The translations under genes and the position numbers were made by a program. Shown here piece after piece: positions 6,248 to 13,616 of a DNA stretch of 19,671 nt (the stretch's first letter is position 1; every line of letters starts with the position of its first letter). This DNA is from Clostridia bacterium (GTDB lineage Bacteria; Bacillota; Clostridia; Oscillospirales; Acutalibacteraceae). The stretch spans positions 1 to 19,671 of the forward strand of contig CAAGHB010000011.1 of assembly GCA_900769535.1 (NCBI GenBank). The letters run 5' to 3'. The notes beneath the pieces were generated by a model. The model was not told the DNA's origin, made no database searches, and worked only from the letters and a program-made list of their open reading frames with translations.

Positions 6248-8614
6248 CTATTTCAGTTCGGCTATCGTAACGCCGTCCTCACCCTCGCCGAAAACGCCGA
6301 GACGGTAGGTACGTACGTTTTTATTCGCCTTTAAGCTTTCGGCAACAGCACGTCTTAAAACGCCGGTTCCCTTTCCGTGAATTACCGTCACGACGTTTAT
6401 GCCCGACAGCACCGCCGAATCGACGAATCGTTCGAGCTCCATTATGGCTTCGTCAGCCGTCATTCCGCGCAAGTCAAGCTCGGTTTTGACCGGCTCCTTT
6501 GAGCGTGAAAGGGTACGTCTGCCAAGCGATTTGTCCGCCTTTTTGGTGGCATTTTCGATAAGGCGGAGGTTGGAAACGTTCACCTTTGTACGAATTATTC
6601 CCGCCTGGACGAAAAGGTTTCCGTCGCCGTCGGGCAGAGTGAGAACGTCCCCCTCCTTGTCAACGTCGGCAAGTCTCACTCGGTCCCCGATTTTAAGCGG
6701 TCGGGGTAGCTTGTAGTCGGATTTTTCGCGCTCGATTTCGCCCTTTTCAAAGGAAGCAACCCCCTTTTTCATAGCGGCACGGGCCCTTCTTGCTCTGTCG
6801 TCGTTGTCGCGAGATTTTTCCTTGCGAATGCGGTCAATTTCGTCAATCATCGCGTTGGCTCCCCTGGTTGCCTTTTCGATTATATTCTCGGCCACCGAAT
6901 TTGCCTTTTCGATAATTTTTTTGCTCTTTTCCTCGGCGGCAAAAACGGCATCGGCCGCCTTCTTTTCCGCCTCGTCGAGCATTTGGCGAAGCTTTTGCGC
7001 CTCCGCCCTTTCCACATCAGCCGAATGCTTCGCCTCTTCGAGAGAGCGTACGACACTTTCAAGTCGGGCATCGTTATCGGCAATAAGTGCATCTGCACGC
7101 GCTACTATCTCGGACGGCAGACCGAGACGTTCGGAAATTGCAAAGGCATTTGAACGTCCGGGGACGCCAATCATAAGTCGATAGGTCGGACGAAGCGACT
7201 GCACGTCAAATTCGCACGAGGCATTTTCGACCCCTGCGGTATCAATGGCATACGATTTCAGCTCAGAATAATGGGTTGTTGCGGCAACGCGACAACCCTT
7301 TTCACGTAGTCGCTCGATAATCGCCATGGCAAGTGCCGCACCCTCAATCGGGTCGGTTCCTGCGCCAAGCTCATCGAGTAAAACGAGTGTTCGCTGGTCG
7401 GCATCGGACAAAATTTCGATGATATTGACCATGTGCGACGAAAAGGTGGATAGCGACTGCTCAATCGACTGCTCGTCGCCGATATCCGCCATAATCCTGT
7501 CAAAAATCGAAATTCGACTTTCCTCCGATACGGGAATCATCAGTCCGCACATTGTCATCAAGGTGAGCAGACCGAGGGTTTTCAGCGTAACGGTTTTTCC
7601 TCCCGTATTTGGTCCCGTGACCACAAGCGTATCAAAGGAATTTCCGATTTCAATATCAATCGGCACCACCCTGTTTTTATCAATCAGCGGATGTCTAGCC
7701 CTGCGCAAAAGGGTCGAGCCGTCATTTGAAATTATCGGTTTTACCGCCTTCATCGAATAGCCCAGACTCGCCTTTGCAAAGACTAAATTTATCTCGACGG
7801 CAAGGTCGTAGCTGACACAAATCGAGTCGGCAAATCCTCCCGCAATGGCCGAAATTTCGGCTAAAATGCGGTCGATTTCGGCCTCTTCCTTTGAAATAAG
7901 CACCTTTATATCGTTATTCGCCTCGACCACCGAGCTCGGCTCGATAAAAACGGTCGCACCCGTTGACGAGGTATCGTGAACGAGTCCGGGCACAGACGAT
8001 CGGCACTCACTCTTTACCGGTACGACAAAGCGTCCCGAGCGCATGGTGATAACCGCTTCCTGCAAGTATTTCTGATAGGCGGATGATCGTATAATTTTTT
8101 CGAGTTTTTCGCGCACAGACGCTTCCATAGCGCGTTTTTTGCGGCGAATGTCTGCAAGTGCGGTTGAGGCATGGTCGCTGATTTCGTCAGGGCTGATTAT
8201 AGAAGTGAAAATCCTGTCCTCTAAAAAGCGGTTTGCCGTCAGCCCGTCAAAAAGATGGTTTAAGCTTGGTGACGACTGCTCGCTGCGGCCAAACCAATCC
8301 TTTAAGCTACGATAGGTGCGCAGTCCCTCGGCTATGTCGAGAAGCTCACCCGCAGAAAGTGATGCACCTGCCGCCGCTCTGGTAACCGCGCCCTTTACGT
8401 TTTTCAGCGAATAGAATGAGGGGGAAGCGTATCTTTCGGTGAGGATATACGCCTCGTCGGTCATATTTATAAGCCGATTCACCTCGAAAATGTCGGTGGA
8501 CGGAACTATGCTTCGGGCAAGGGTTGCCGCATCCTCACAGCTCGTCTTTTCGGCAAGCATTTCGAGTATTTTATCAAGCTCCAATACCCTCGAATGTTTC
8601 AAAATATCGTACAT
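6248..8614 (-). CDS. mutS2: Endonuclease MutS2 (ribosome-associated / recombination-control ATPase)
   Basis: A 788-residue MutS2 protein, normal length. The family suppresses homologous recombination in some bacteria, and in Bacillus it acts on collided ribosomes as a rescue factor. Domains: an N-terminal clamp/lever region (about 1-290), an ABC-type ATPase with Walker A GPNTGGKT (334-341) and Walker B LVLLDELGAGTDP (410-422), and a long charged coiled coil (about 515-630). A KOW-like beta segment (GDRVRLADVDKEGDVLTLPDG, about 643-663, cited in part) and a C-terminal Smr nuclease domain with LDLRGM (713-718) and HGKGTG (746-751) follow. The mismatch-recognition domain I of true MutS is absent, as expected. 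AGGAG lies about 8 bases before the ATG. It follows recO by 11 bases and is the last gene of the era-yqzL-recO-mutS2 unit, ending at the shared terminator. Confidence 0.97.
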   Translation of the reverse strand: MYDILKHSRVLELDKILEMLAEKTSCEDAATLARSIVPSTDIFEVNRLINMTDEAYILTERYASPSFYSLKNVKGAVTRAAAGASLSAGELLDIAEGLRTYRSLKDWFGRSEQSSPSLNHLFDGLTANRFLEDRIFTSIISPDEISDHASTALADIRRKKRAMEASVREKLEKIIRSSAYQKYLQEAVITMRSGRFVVPVKSECRSSVPGLVHDTSSTGATVFIEPSSVVEANNDIKVLISKEEAEIDRILAEISAIAGGFADSICVSYDLAVEINLVFAKASLGYSMKAVKPIISNDGSTLLRRARHPLIDKNRVVPIDIEIGNSFDTLVVTGPNTGGKTVTLKTLGLLTLMTMCGLMIPVSEESRISIFDRIMADIGDEQSIEQSLSTFSSHMVNIIEILSDADQRTLVLLDELGAGTDPIEGAALAMAIIERLREKGCRVAATTHYSELKSYAIDTAGVENASCEFDVQSLRPTYRLMIGVPGRSNAFAISERLGLPSEIVARADALIADNDARLESVVRSLEEAKHSADVERAEAQKLRQMLDEAEKKAADAVFAAEEKSKKIIEKANSVAENIIEKATRGANAMIDEIDRIRKEKSRDNDDRARRARAAMKKGVASFEKGEIEREKSDYKLPRPLKIGDRVRLADVDKEGDVLTLPDGDGNLFVQAGIIRTKVNVSNLRLIENATKKADKSLGRRTLSRSKEPVKTELDLRGMTADEAIMELERFVDSAVLSGINVVTVIHGKGTGVLRRAVAESLKANKNVRTYRLGVFGEGEDGVTIAELK

Positions 8615-8625
8615 TTATGTACTCC

Positions 8626-9366
8626 TCAAAATTCAAAAAGTGATTTATAAAACGCCAGTGCGGTGAAATCGTGGTCAACCTGCGCCATAAGATACTGTTC
8701 GGTTATTTCACTGAGAATGCGAAGTCCCTCGTCGGAAAGCGAGAAGCTGAACACCCTTTCGAGCGGGCATGAGCAGATGTGTCTAAGCGCCGCCAGTACC
8801 CCTTTCGGAAGGGGTTTGCATCCACTTTGAGCGCATTTGCCGCAGAAAATTACCCCTTCGTTAAGGTTAAAGAACATTTCGCCCTCGGTATCTTCGCACC
8901 TCAAACAGCCGTGAAGCTCGGGCATAAATCCGCTTATTGCCGCCATTCGCATTTCGAAAATCGCCTTTATCATTATTGGCGGCAGAGTGCTGTTTCTCGC
9001 AAGCATGTGAAGGCAATTAAGTATCAGCCGCAGCTCGTCGGCCGCCGAGCTTCCCTCGGTGCCGAGCACCGAACAAATTTCGCAAAAATATTGCGCCAAT
9101 GACAGCCGCTCAATATCGTTTCGCAATTCGAAAAATATGTCGATTGCCTCCGCCTCGTCGACGGTATATGTATCGCGATTACGAAATAAGCTAAACTGGG
9201 AATAGCCGAGCAGCTGAGTTGCCGCCGCGCTTGTCCCTTTTAGCCGACGCGCCTTTTTCACAAAGGCACGGATTACGCCGTGGTCGGCCGTCAGCAAGGT
9301 AATAAGACGGTCGTCCCCTTTAATCGCCGTATCCTTGATTACAAGTCCCGCAAGATTGATTTTCAG
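8626..9366 (-). CDS. recO: DNA repair protein RecO, apparently initiated at CTG
   Basis: RecO loads RecA onto SSB-coated single-stranded DNA (RecFOR pathway). The N-terminal OB fold requires the conserved GLVIKxxxxxxxDRLITLLTxDHG stretch, which begins at about residue 7 only if translation starts upstream of 9297. In that extension the frame has no ATG, GTG or TTG. The best candidate is CTG at 9364-9366, 9 bases after a perfect AGGAGG (9376-9381). That gives 246 residues, the family norm. Starting at the TTG (9295-9297) would remove strand one of the OB fold and lacks a good ribosome binding site. The C-terminal zinc site is present: CLRC and CGKC. The gene overlaps yqzL by 47 bases and is followed by mutS2 after 11 bases. 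Function is very sure; the exact start is uncertain (CTG, another near-cognate codon, or a frameshift from yqzL). Confidence 0.9.
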   Translation of the reverse strand: MKINLAGLVIKDTAIKGDDRLITLLTADHGVIRAFVKKARRLKGTSAAATQLLGYSQFSLFRNRDTYTVDEAEAIDIFFELRNDIERLSLAQYFCEICSVLGTEGSSAADELRLILNCLHMLARNSTLPPIMIKAIFEMRMAAISGFMPELHGCLRCEDTEGEMFFNLNEGVIFCGKCAQSGCKPLPKGVLAALRHICSCPLERVFSFSLSDEGLRILSEITEQYLMAQVDHDFTALAFYKSLFEF

Positions 9367-9463
9367 TTCCTTTCGCCTCCTCGCCTTCGACCTTTTTATA
9401 CATTAAATAGTCGGCAATACTGCCGCTTTTTTTGAAATTTTCCCACGCTGAATCAACCGTCAT
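9320..9463 (-). CDS. yqzL: YqzL-like small protein
   Basis: A 47-residue protein (MTVDSAWENFKKSGSIADYL at its start) with the W..F..SGSI..YL.YK pattern of the YqzL family. The family has no known function and is encoded between era and recO in Bacillus and many Clostridia, exactly the position here. I chose the ATG at 9463 because GGAG lies 8 bases before it; the ATG at 9469 sits only 2 bases after it and would add two residues. The C-terminal tail EEAKGTENQSCGTCNQGYGD contains a CxxC pair and overlaps the beginning of recO in another frame. Pattern plus synteny make this a confident call. Confidence 0.85.
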   Translation of the reverse strand: MTVDSAWENFKKSGSIADYLMYKKVEGEEAKGTENQSCGTCNQGYGD

Positions 9464-9533
9464 TTTCATCGCTCCATAAGTAGTTTTACACCATTATTTT
9501 GCGAAAATATGGGGCTTAATATGAATGGTAAAA

Positions 9534-10448
9534 TCAGTCTAATTCAAAATTATGAATGAGCGACTGGCGGTTTCGCCAATCCTCCTTTACCTTTACCCAG
9601 CAGGAAAGATTGACCTTGCATTCAAAAAAGGTTTCCATATCGTGACGGGCTCGTGACGACACCTTTTTGAGCATTGCGCCGCCCTTTCCGATTACAATTC
9701 CCTTGTGGGATTCCGATTCACAGTAAATTACCGCGTCAATGTCAACGATATCCTCGCCTGCGCTCGTTTTTCTGTCCTTGAATTTTTCGATAACGACGGC
9801 TATTCCGTGCGGCACCTCTTTATCCAAGCTGCGAAGCAGCTTTTCACGTATAATTTCGGCGGCAAGTGAACGCTCGGTTTGGTCCGTGAACATATCGTCG
9901 TCAAAAAAATGCGGTCCATCGACGGCAAATTTTTTTATCTCGGCGAGAATTGTGTCACAGCCGTAGCCGTCACGTGCCGAGGCATAAATTACCGCCGAAA
10001 AATCAAATTCGCTCGTGTAAACCGAGGTCACTGCAAGCAACTTTTCCTTATCGTTCAGCAAATCAATTTTATTTATGACCAAAATGGCGGGGATTCGTTG
10101 CTTTTTAAAGCGCTCGATGAGTGACATATCCGCCTTTGACGGTTCGCCTTTAAATTCGGCGGCATCGACCACAAGCATCGCCACGTCAACGTCACCTACC
10201 GAGTCCTCAATCGCCTTTACCATCGACTGACCGAGCACGTTACGCGGCTTATGCAGTCCGGGTGTATCGATAAAAACTATCTGCGTTTCCTTTTCGGTAA
10301 GAACGCCCATAATTCGATTTCGGGTTGTTTGCGGCTTGTCCGAAACGATTGCTACCTTTTGGCCCAAAATTCTATTCATAATCGAGGATTTGCCGACGTT
10401 CGGCTTTCCTACTATGGCGACGAATGCGCCCTTTGTCATTTCGCTCAT
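9534..10448 (-). CDS. era: GTPase Era
   Basis: Essential GTPase that binds the 3' end of 16S rRNA and checks 30S subunit assembly. With the start at MSEMTKG the protein has 304 residues, the usual length. It shows G1 GKPNVGKS (14-21), G3 DTPG (61-64), G4 NKID (126-129), and a C-terminal type II KH domain with GIVIGKGGAMLK (250-261). A reading frame continues 12 codons upstream to an ATG at 10484, but that ATG overlaps the TATAAT box (10484-10489), whereas GGAG lies 7 bases before 10448. The gene has its own promoter just after the ybeY terminator and leads the era-yqzL-recO-mutS2 unit. Confidence 0.97.
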   Translation of the reverse strand: MSEMTKGAFVAIVGKPNVGKSSIMNRILGQKVAIVSDKPQTTRNRIMGVLTEKETQIVFIDTPGLHKPRNVLGQSMVKAIEDSVGDVDVAMLVVDAAEFKGEPSKADMSLIERFKKQRIPAILVINKIDLLNDKEKLLAVTSVYTSEFDFSAVIYASARDGYGCDTILAEIKKFAVDGPHFFDDDMFTDQTERSLAAEIIREKLLRSLDKEVPHGIAVVIEKFKDRKTSAGEDIVDIDAVIYCESESHKGIVIGKGGAMLKKVSSRARHDMETFFECKVNLSCWVKVKEDWRNRQSLIHNFELD

Positions 10449-10483
10449 TATTTTTCTCCGTTCAATTTTTCTCATATACCCCA

Positions 10484-10512
10484 ATTATACAATAAAAAAT
10501 CCGCTACGGCAA
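10484..10512 (-). promoter_or_regulatory. era promoter, overlapping the ybeY terminator
   Basis: Minus strand: perfect -10 TATAAT (10484-10489), 17-base spacer, -35 TTGCCG (10507-10512). The -35 element lies in the loop and upper stem of the terminator hairpin (10496-10527), so termination of the upstream transcript and initiation of the era transcript share the same DNA. Confidence 0.7.
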
Positions 10513-10527
10513 GACGTAACGGATTTT
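10493..10527 (-). terminator. Intrinsic terminator after ybeY
   Basis: A 13-bp stem (10527-10515 pairs with 10508-10496, one G-U pair on the minus strand) has a 6-base loop and is followed by a T-rich run on the minus strand. It lies 8 bases past the ybeY stop codon, separating the yqfC-yqfD-phoH-ybeY transcript from era. Confidence 0.85.
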
Positions 10528-10535
10528 ATTAAAAA

Positions 10536-11012
10536 TTATCTTTGAATTCCCAGTGAAGCCATTATTTCCTTTTCGGTACTGCGCATAAGTCGCTCCTCGT
10601 CGCCGCCGTTAACATGGTCAAAGCCGAGCAAATGCAGCATCGAATGAACGGTAAGATAGGAGATTTCGCGGTCGAAGGAATGACCGTATTCGACCGACTG
10701 GGCAAGAGCGTGTTCGACCGAAATCACGATGTCGCCAAGCTGTAAGGCGTTTGTTTCGGGGTCGAGGTCATAAACACCGTCCTCTCCAAGCGGAAAGGAT
10801 AAAACGTCGGTAGCTCTGTCAACATTTCGGAACTCAGCATTAAGCTCGTGAATTCGCTCGTCATCAACGAGGGTCACAATTACCTCTGCGTCATTTTCAA
10901 AACGCTGATTTTTAAGCACCTCGGCGCAAGAACGGCGAATAAGCCCCCTCATTCCGTTGGGCAGCTTTACTGCACGTTGCTGATTTTGAATGGTTACCTT
11001 AACCTTTGGCAT
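10536..11012 (-). CDS. ybeY: Endoribonuclease YbeY (16S rRNA maturation factor)
   Basis: A zinc-dependent endoribonuclease needed for 16S rRNA 3'-end maturation and 70S quality control. With the start at MPKVKV the protein has 158 residues. It carries TDVLSFP (68-74) and the metal site HSMLHLLGFDH (123-133; His123, His127, His133). I chose the ATG at 11012 because AGGAG lies 8 bases upstream. An ATG nine codons earlier overlaps that ribosome binding site. The start lies inside the end of phoH (14-base overlap), so the two are translationally coupled, the conserved phoH-ybeY pairing. Downstream is a terminator and then era, which acts on the same rRNA end. Confidence 0.96.
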   Translation of the reverse strand: MPKVKVTIQNQQRAVKLPNGMRGLIRRSCAEVLKNQRFENDAEVIVTLVDDERIHELNAEFRNVDRATDVLSFPLGEDGVYDLDPETNALQLGDIVISVEHALAQSVEYGHSFDREISYLTVHSMLHLLGFDHVNGGDEERLMRSTEKEIMASLGIQR

Positions 11013-11967
11013 GACGCTTACTCCTTTTTTGCTCGTCATATTTTTCGTACGCCTTTACGATGCGCTGGACAAGCTGATGACGGACAATATCCTTTTGCGT
11101 AAATTTGATAATCTCGATATCGTCAACCCCTTTGAGCACCTTTGACGCTTCGAGGAGTCCCGACTTTTTGGCATCAGGAAGGTCGATTTGGGTTATATCG
11201 CCGGTGACCACCATTTTTGAATTAAAGCCGAGTCGGGTGAGAAACATCTTCATCTGTTCGGGGGTGGTATTCTGCGCTTCGTCGAGGATTATAAAGCTGT
11301 CGTCAAGCGTTCTTCCTCGCATATATGCAAGCGGTGCAACCTCGATATTTCCCCTCTCCTGATAGCGTTGGAAGCTCTCGGGTCCGAGCATATCAAAGAG
11401 GGCGTCATAAATCGGGCGCAGGTAGGGGTCAACCTTTTGCTGTAAATCACCGGGCAAAAAGCCGAGCTTTTCTCCCGCTTCAACGGCAGGCCGTGTGATG
11501 ATAATTCGGTTTACCCTATGCTCGCGGAAGGCGGCAACTGCTTCGGCAACGGCAAGATAGGTCTTTCCCGTACCGGCAGGGCCAATCGAGATGACGATGG
11601 TATTTTTTCGTATTGATTCAACGTATTTTTGCTGACCGAGTGTTTTTGGCTTGATGGGTTTTCCCTTCGCGGTGATGCAGATACAGTCACCGCCGAGCTT
11701 ACTCAGCTTATCGGCGTTTCCTTCCTCCGAAAGCGAGATTGCGTAACGGATATTTTGCTCATTAAGAGTTTCGCCCTTTGCCGCAAGGTCGAGCAGCGCC
11801 GACACGGCCGAGGCCGCGTAAGCAACCTTTTCCTCATCTCCCCAGATTTTGAGCTCACTGCCGCGCAAAATCATACTTACGCCTAGCTCTTTTTCGAGGA
11901 TTTTTATATTTTCGTCAAAGCTGCCGAACAAATTGACCGCATAATCGAGACGGTCAATATTTATCAT
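10999..11967 (-). CDS. phoH: PhoH-family ATPase (PhoH/YbeZ)
   Basis: A 322-residue cytoplasmic P-loop protein. Related YbeZ proteins work with YbeY in rRNA processing and have predicted RNA helicase/ATPase activity. An N-terminal KH-like segment (about 1-90) is followed by the PhoH ATPase with Walker A GPAGTGKT (129-136), ITRPAVEAGEKLGFLPGD (157-174), Walker B FIILDEAQN (225-233), and VTGDITQIDLP (254-264). Only a modest GGAAAAG ribosome binding site precedes the ATG; a better AGGAG lies about 20 bases away, too far to serve it. A TATAAT with extended -10 is in the gap to yqfD. The overlap with ybeY suggests a joint role. Confidence 0.96.
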   Translation of the reverse strand: MINIDRLDYAVNLFGSFDENIKILEKELGVSMILRGSELKIWGDEEKVAYAASAVSALLDLAAKGETLNEQNIRYAISLSEEGNADKLSKLGGDCICITAKGKPIKPKTLGQQKYVESIRKNTIVISIGPAGTGKTYLAVAEAVAAFREHRVNRIIITRPAVEAGEKLGFLPGDLQQKVDPYLRPIYDALFDMLGPESFQRYQERGNIEVAPLAYMRGRTLDDSFIILDEAQNTTPEQMKMFLTRLGFNSKMVVTGDITQIDLPDAKKSGLLEASKVLKGVDDIEIIKFTQKDIVRHQLVQRIVKAYEKYDEQKRSKRHAKG

Positions 11968-12009
11968 CTTTTCCGTGTTTTTTCACTCCTAATCGGTCCG
12001 TTTTTATTT

Positions 12010-12018
12010 ATTATATCA
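12010..12018 (-). promoter_or_regulatory. Extended -10 promoter candidate for phoH-ybeY
   Basis: TGATATAAT (12010-12018 on the minus strand) is a perfect extended -10 box about 43 bases before the phoH start. No good -35 is seen at 16-18 bases, consistent with an extended -10 promoter. It would allow vegetative expression of phoH-ybeY independent of the sporulation genes yqfC-yqfD upstream. Confidence 0.5.
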
Positions 12019-12055
12019 CACTTTTTGACCAATTAAAAGCGTATAAAGCAACTTT

Positions 12056-13231
12056 TTATTCTATTATCGAAAGCGGTTTTTCGGCGACAATATTTTCTTC
12101 GCAAACATAGTCGGCGGTTATCGTAACCGAATCCTTGCTTGCGGTAAAGGTGACGGTGCGTTTTTTGATTTTTACCCCATCAAGCCGGTCGTTTTCAAGA
12201 CGTTTAAGTTCGGCTTCGGCCCGTTTTTTTGCCTCATCGACAGACAGCGTCACATTCGTTTTTTCGACCTCGTGAAATTCCGCCTCTATTATTGAAACGG
12301 GCAAGGTAATGTCACCCGATTTTATGCTTTTTTCGGCGGCATAAGCGGTGTAATCAAACTTTACCGAGCCAAGATAGAGGGGAACATAAACTCCGAAAAG
12401 CTGAAAAACACGTTTTTTTTGCACCCTGCCCGTTGGAATCAGCTGTGTCTCGCAAAGAGGTATGGTAGCAGTAATTTTTCGGTTTGTTTCGGCATAAATT
12501 TCGCCCTTGGCGTGACAAAGCACAGTGCTTAAATCGCCGTATTCCACAGTACCGAGAGCTATAACGTCGCCCTTTCTGACCGCATCGCCCACATTTACCG
12601 CCGCGCTGCCTTTTTTCACGTACACCTTCGTTATTATGCCGTCGGCGGTAGCAACAAGATTACAGGGCTCCTTATCCTCCACCACCTCGGTGTCAAGCTT
12701 TTCGCGCACGTCAACCGTCACTCTGCTGCCCTCGATATTTATTGCCGTCCACGAAAGTTCGGGCATCTCAATCAGCAGGTCAAGTCGCATATTTTCGGTG
12801 TCGATTGAGGATATTTTTGCGCCGCTTTTGATGCCCAATTCGCTTGCAATGCTTTGAATTTCTTCGGTTGGCACTCTTTCGTTTCCGCATATCTCCACCG
12901 ACCACACGAACTTTGGCATTACGGTCAAGAAAAAAGCAAACGTTACGGCCCCCACCACCAGACCTTTTCTGTAACGATAACGGTGGATTACAAACGGAAT
13001 ACCTCGGCGCCTTTTTATTTTCAGCCGTACACCCGTTCTCCGCCGTATTCTTCGAAGCCGTTTGTAATCCCTTGCAAACACCGAACAAACAAGTCCGCCT
13101 TCCCTGCGCCGCACATTCCAAACGGCTATTCCGTTGTTGGCGCAGAGGTTTAAAAAACGCTCGGGATACTCTCCCGAAACATAAACCCTAACATAGCCGA
13201 AAATTATTCTGACTATCCTTACAAAAAGCAT
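12056..13231 (-). CDS. yqfD: Sporulation protein YqfD
   Basis: A 391-residue membrane protein of the YqfD family, made in the mother cell during sporulation in Bacillus; its biochemical role is poorly known. It has a basic N-terminal domain (about 1-88, many Arg), a single membrane segment (about 90-109), and then an extracytoplasmic part with a POTRA/FtsQ-like segment (about 111-180). A lipoyl/HlyD-like beta segment (VATADGIITKVYVKKGS, about 198-214) and a C-terminal mixed region follow. AGAGGTG lies 5 bases before the ATG. It follows yqfC by 10 bases in the conserved yqfC-yqfD-phoH order. Confidence 0.93.
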   Translation of the reverse strand: MLFVRIVRIIFGYVRVYVSGEYPERFLNLCANNGIAVWNVRRREGGLVCSVFARDYKRLRRIRRRTGVRLKIKRRRGIPFVIHRYRYRKGLVVGAVTFAFFLTVMPKFVWSVEICGNERVPTEEIQSIASELGIKSGAKISSIDTENMRLDLLIEMPELSWTAINIEGSRVTVDVREKLDTEVVEDKEPCNLVATADGIITKVYVKKGSAAVNVGDAVRKGDVIALGTVEYGDLSTVLCHAKGEIYAETNRKITATIPLCETQLIPTGRVQKKRVFQLFGVYVPLYLGSVKFDYTAYAAEKSIKSGDITLPVSIIEAEFHEVEKTNVTLSVDEAKKRAEAELKRLENDRLDGVKIKKRTVTFTASKDSVTITADYVCEENIVAEKPLSIIE

Positions 13232-13241
13232 TTAAGCACCT

Positions 13242-13523
13242 CTACATTTCGAACTCGACCGACAGTATGTATCCCGAAATTACCACGTTTGTATATGAAA
13301 GCGACTTTATTTCAAGACCCCTGCCGACAAGCTGAACTACGCCGTTTCCTACGTTTACCCTTATTTTTTCGTCTCCGTATTCCAAAAGACCTCGACAGCC
13401 GTCAATGAGTACCTCTCTGTTTGATGACATCTGAATACTGCACGATGCGGTGAGGGTACCGGGCAGAATTTCGAGGGCTTCGGAAATATGTTCTGCCGCC
13501 TTAAACACCTTTTTTCTGGACAT
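13242..13523 (-). CDS. yqfC: Sporulation protein YqfC (YabP/YqfC family)
   Basis: A 93-residue protein of the YabP/YqfC family. Conserved features are LPGTLTASCSIQMSSNREVL (36-55) and the C-terminal ending SGYILSVEFEM. In Bacillus the gene is transcribed by sigma-E in the mother cell and pairs with yqfD. GAGGTG lies 6 bases before the ATG. Upstream is a possible sigma-E promoter and a perfect inverted repeat. The gene diverges from ylbJ, another sporulation gene. Confidence 0.93.
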   Translation of the reverse strand: MSRKKVFKAAEHISEALEILPGTLTASCSIQMSSNREVLIDGCRGLLEYGDEKIRVNVGNGVVQLVGRGLEIKSLSYTNVVISGYILSVEFEM

Positions 13524-13535
13524 TTTTTCACCTCG

Positions 13536-13558
13536 TTTGGTATATACCTTATACCAAA
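13536..13558. repeat. Perfect 9-bp inverted repeat in the yqfC-ylbJ divergent region
   Basis: TTTGGTATA (13536-13544) and TATACCAAA (13550-13558) are exact reverse complements separated by 5 bases. It would span the predicted transcription start of yqfC and lies immediately upstream of its ribosome binding site. It could be a repressor operator or a leader hairpin that masks translation. Confidence 0.55.
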
Positions 13559-13586
13559 TGTTATGAGAAAGCGACTATAAAAATAC
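13558..13586 (-). promoter_or_regulatory. Possible sigma-E promoter of yqfC-yqfD
   Basis: Minus strand: GTATTTT (13580-13586), 14-base spacer, CATAACAT (13558-13565). Against the Bacillus sigma-E pattern (KMATATT, 14-15 bases, CATACAHT) most but not all positions fit. Family knowledge that yqfC is a sigma-E gene raises the likelihood; the match alone would not be convincing. Confidence 0.4.
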
Positions 13587-13616
13587 ACGGGCGCATATAT
13601 TTTATAGGTGATTTTT

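Noticed and set aside
9491..9512. Hairpin CCAT...ATGG between era and the yqzL-like gene as a terminator
   Set aside because: The stem is AT-rich with a bulge and no T run follows on the minus strand; read-through to yqzL-recO is more likely.
10449..10484. Upstream ATG extension of era (12 extra residues)
   Set aside because: The extension overlaps the TATAAT box and transcription start region and has no ribosome binding site; the ATG at 10448 has GGAG at 7 bases.
13573..13601. Sigma-E-like promoter for ylbJ (GACTATA, 14 bases, CATATATT)
   Set aside because: The match is fair, but a start about 7 bases downstream would cut into the ylbJ ribosome binding site at 13606-13611, so I do not annotate it.
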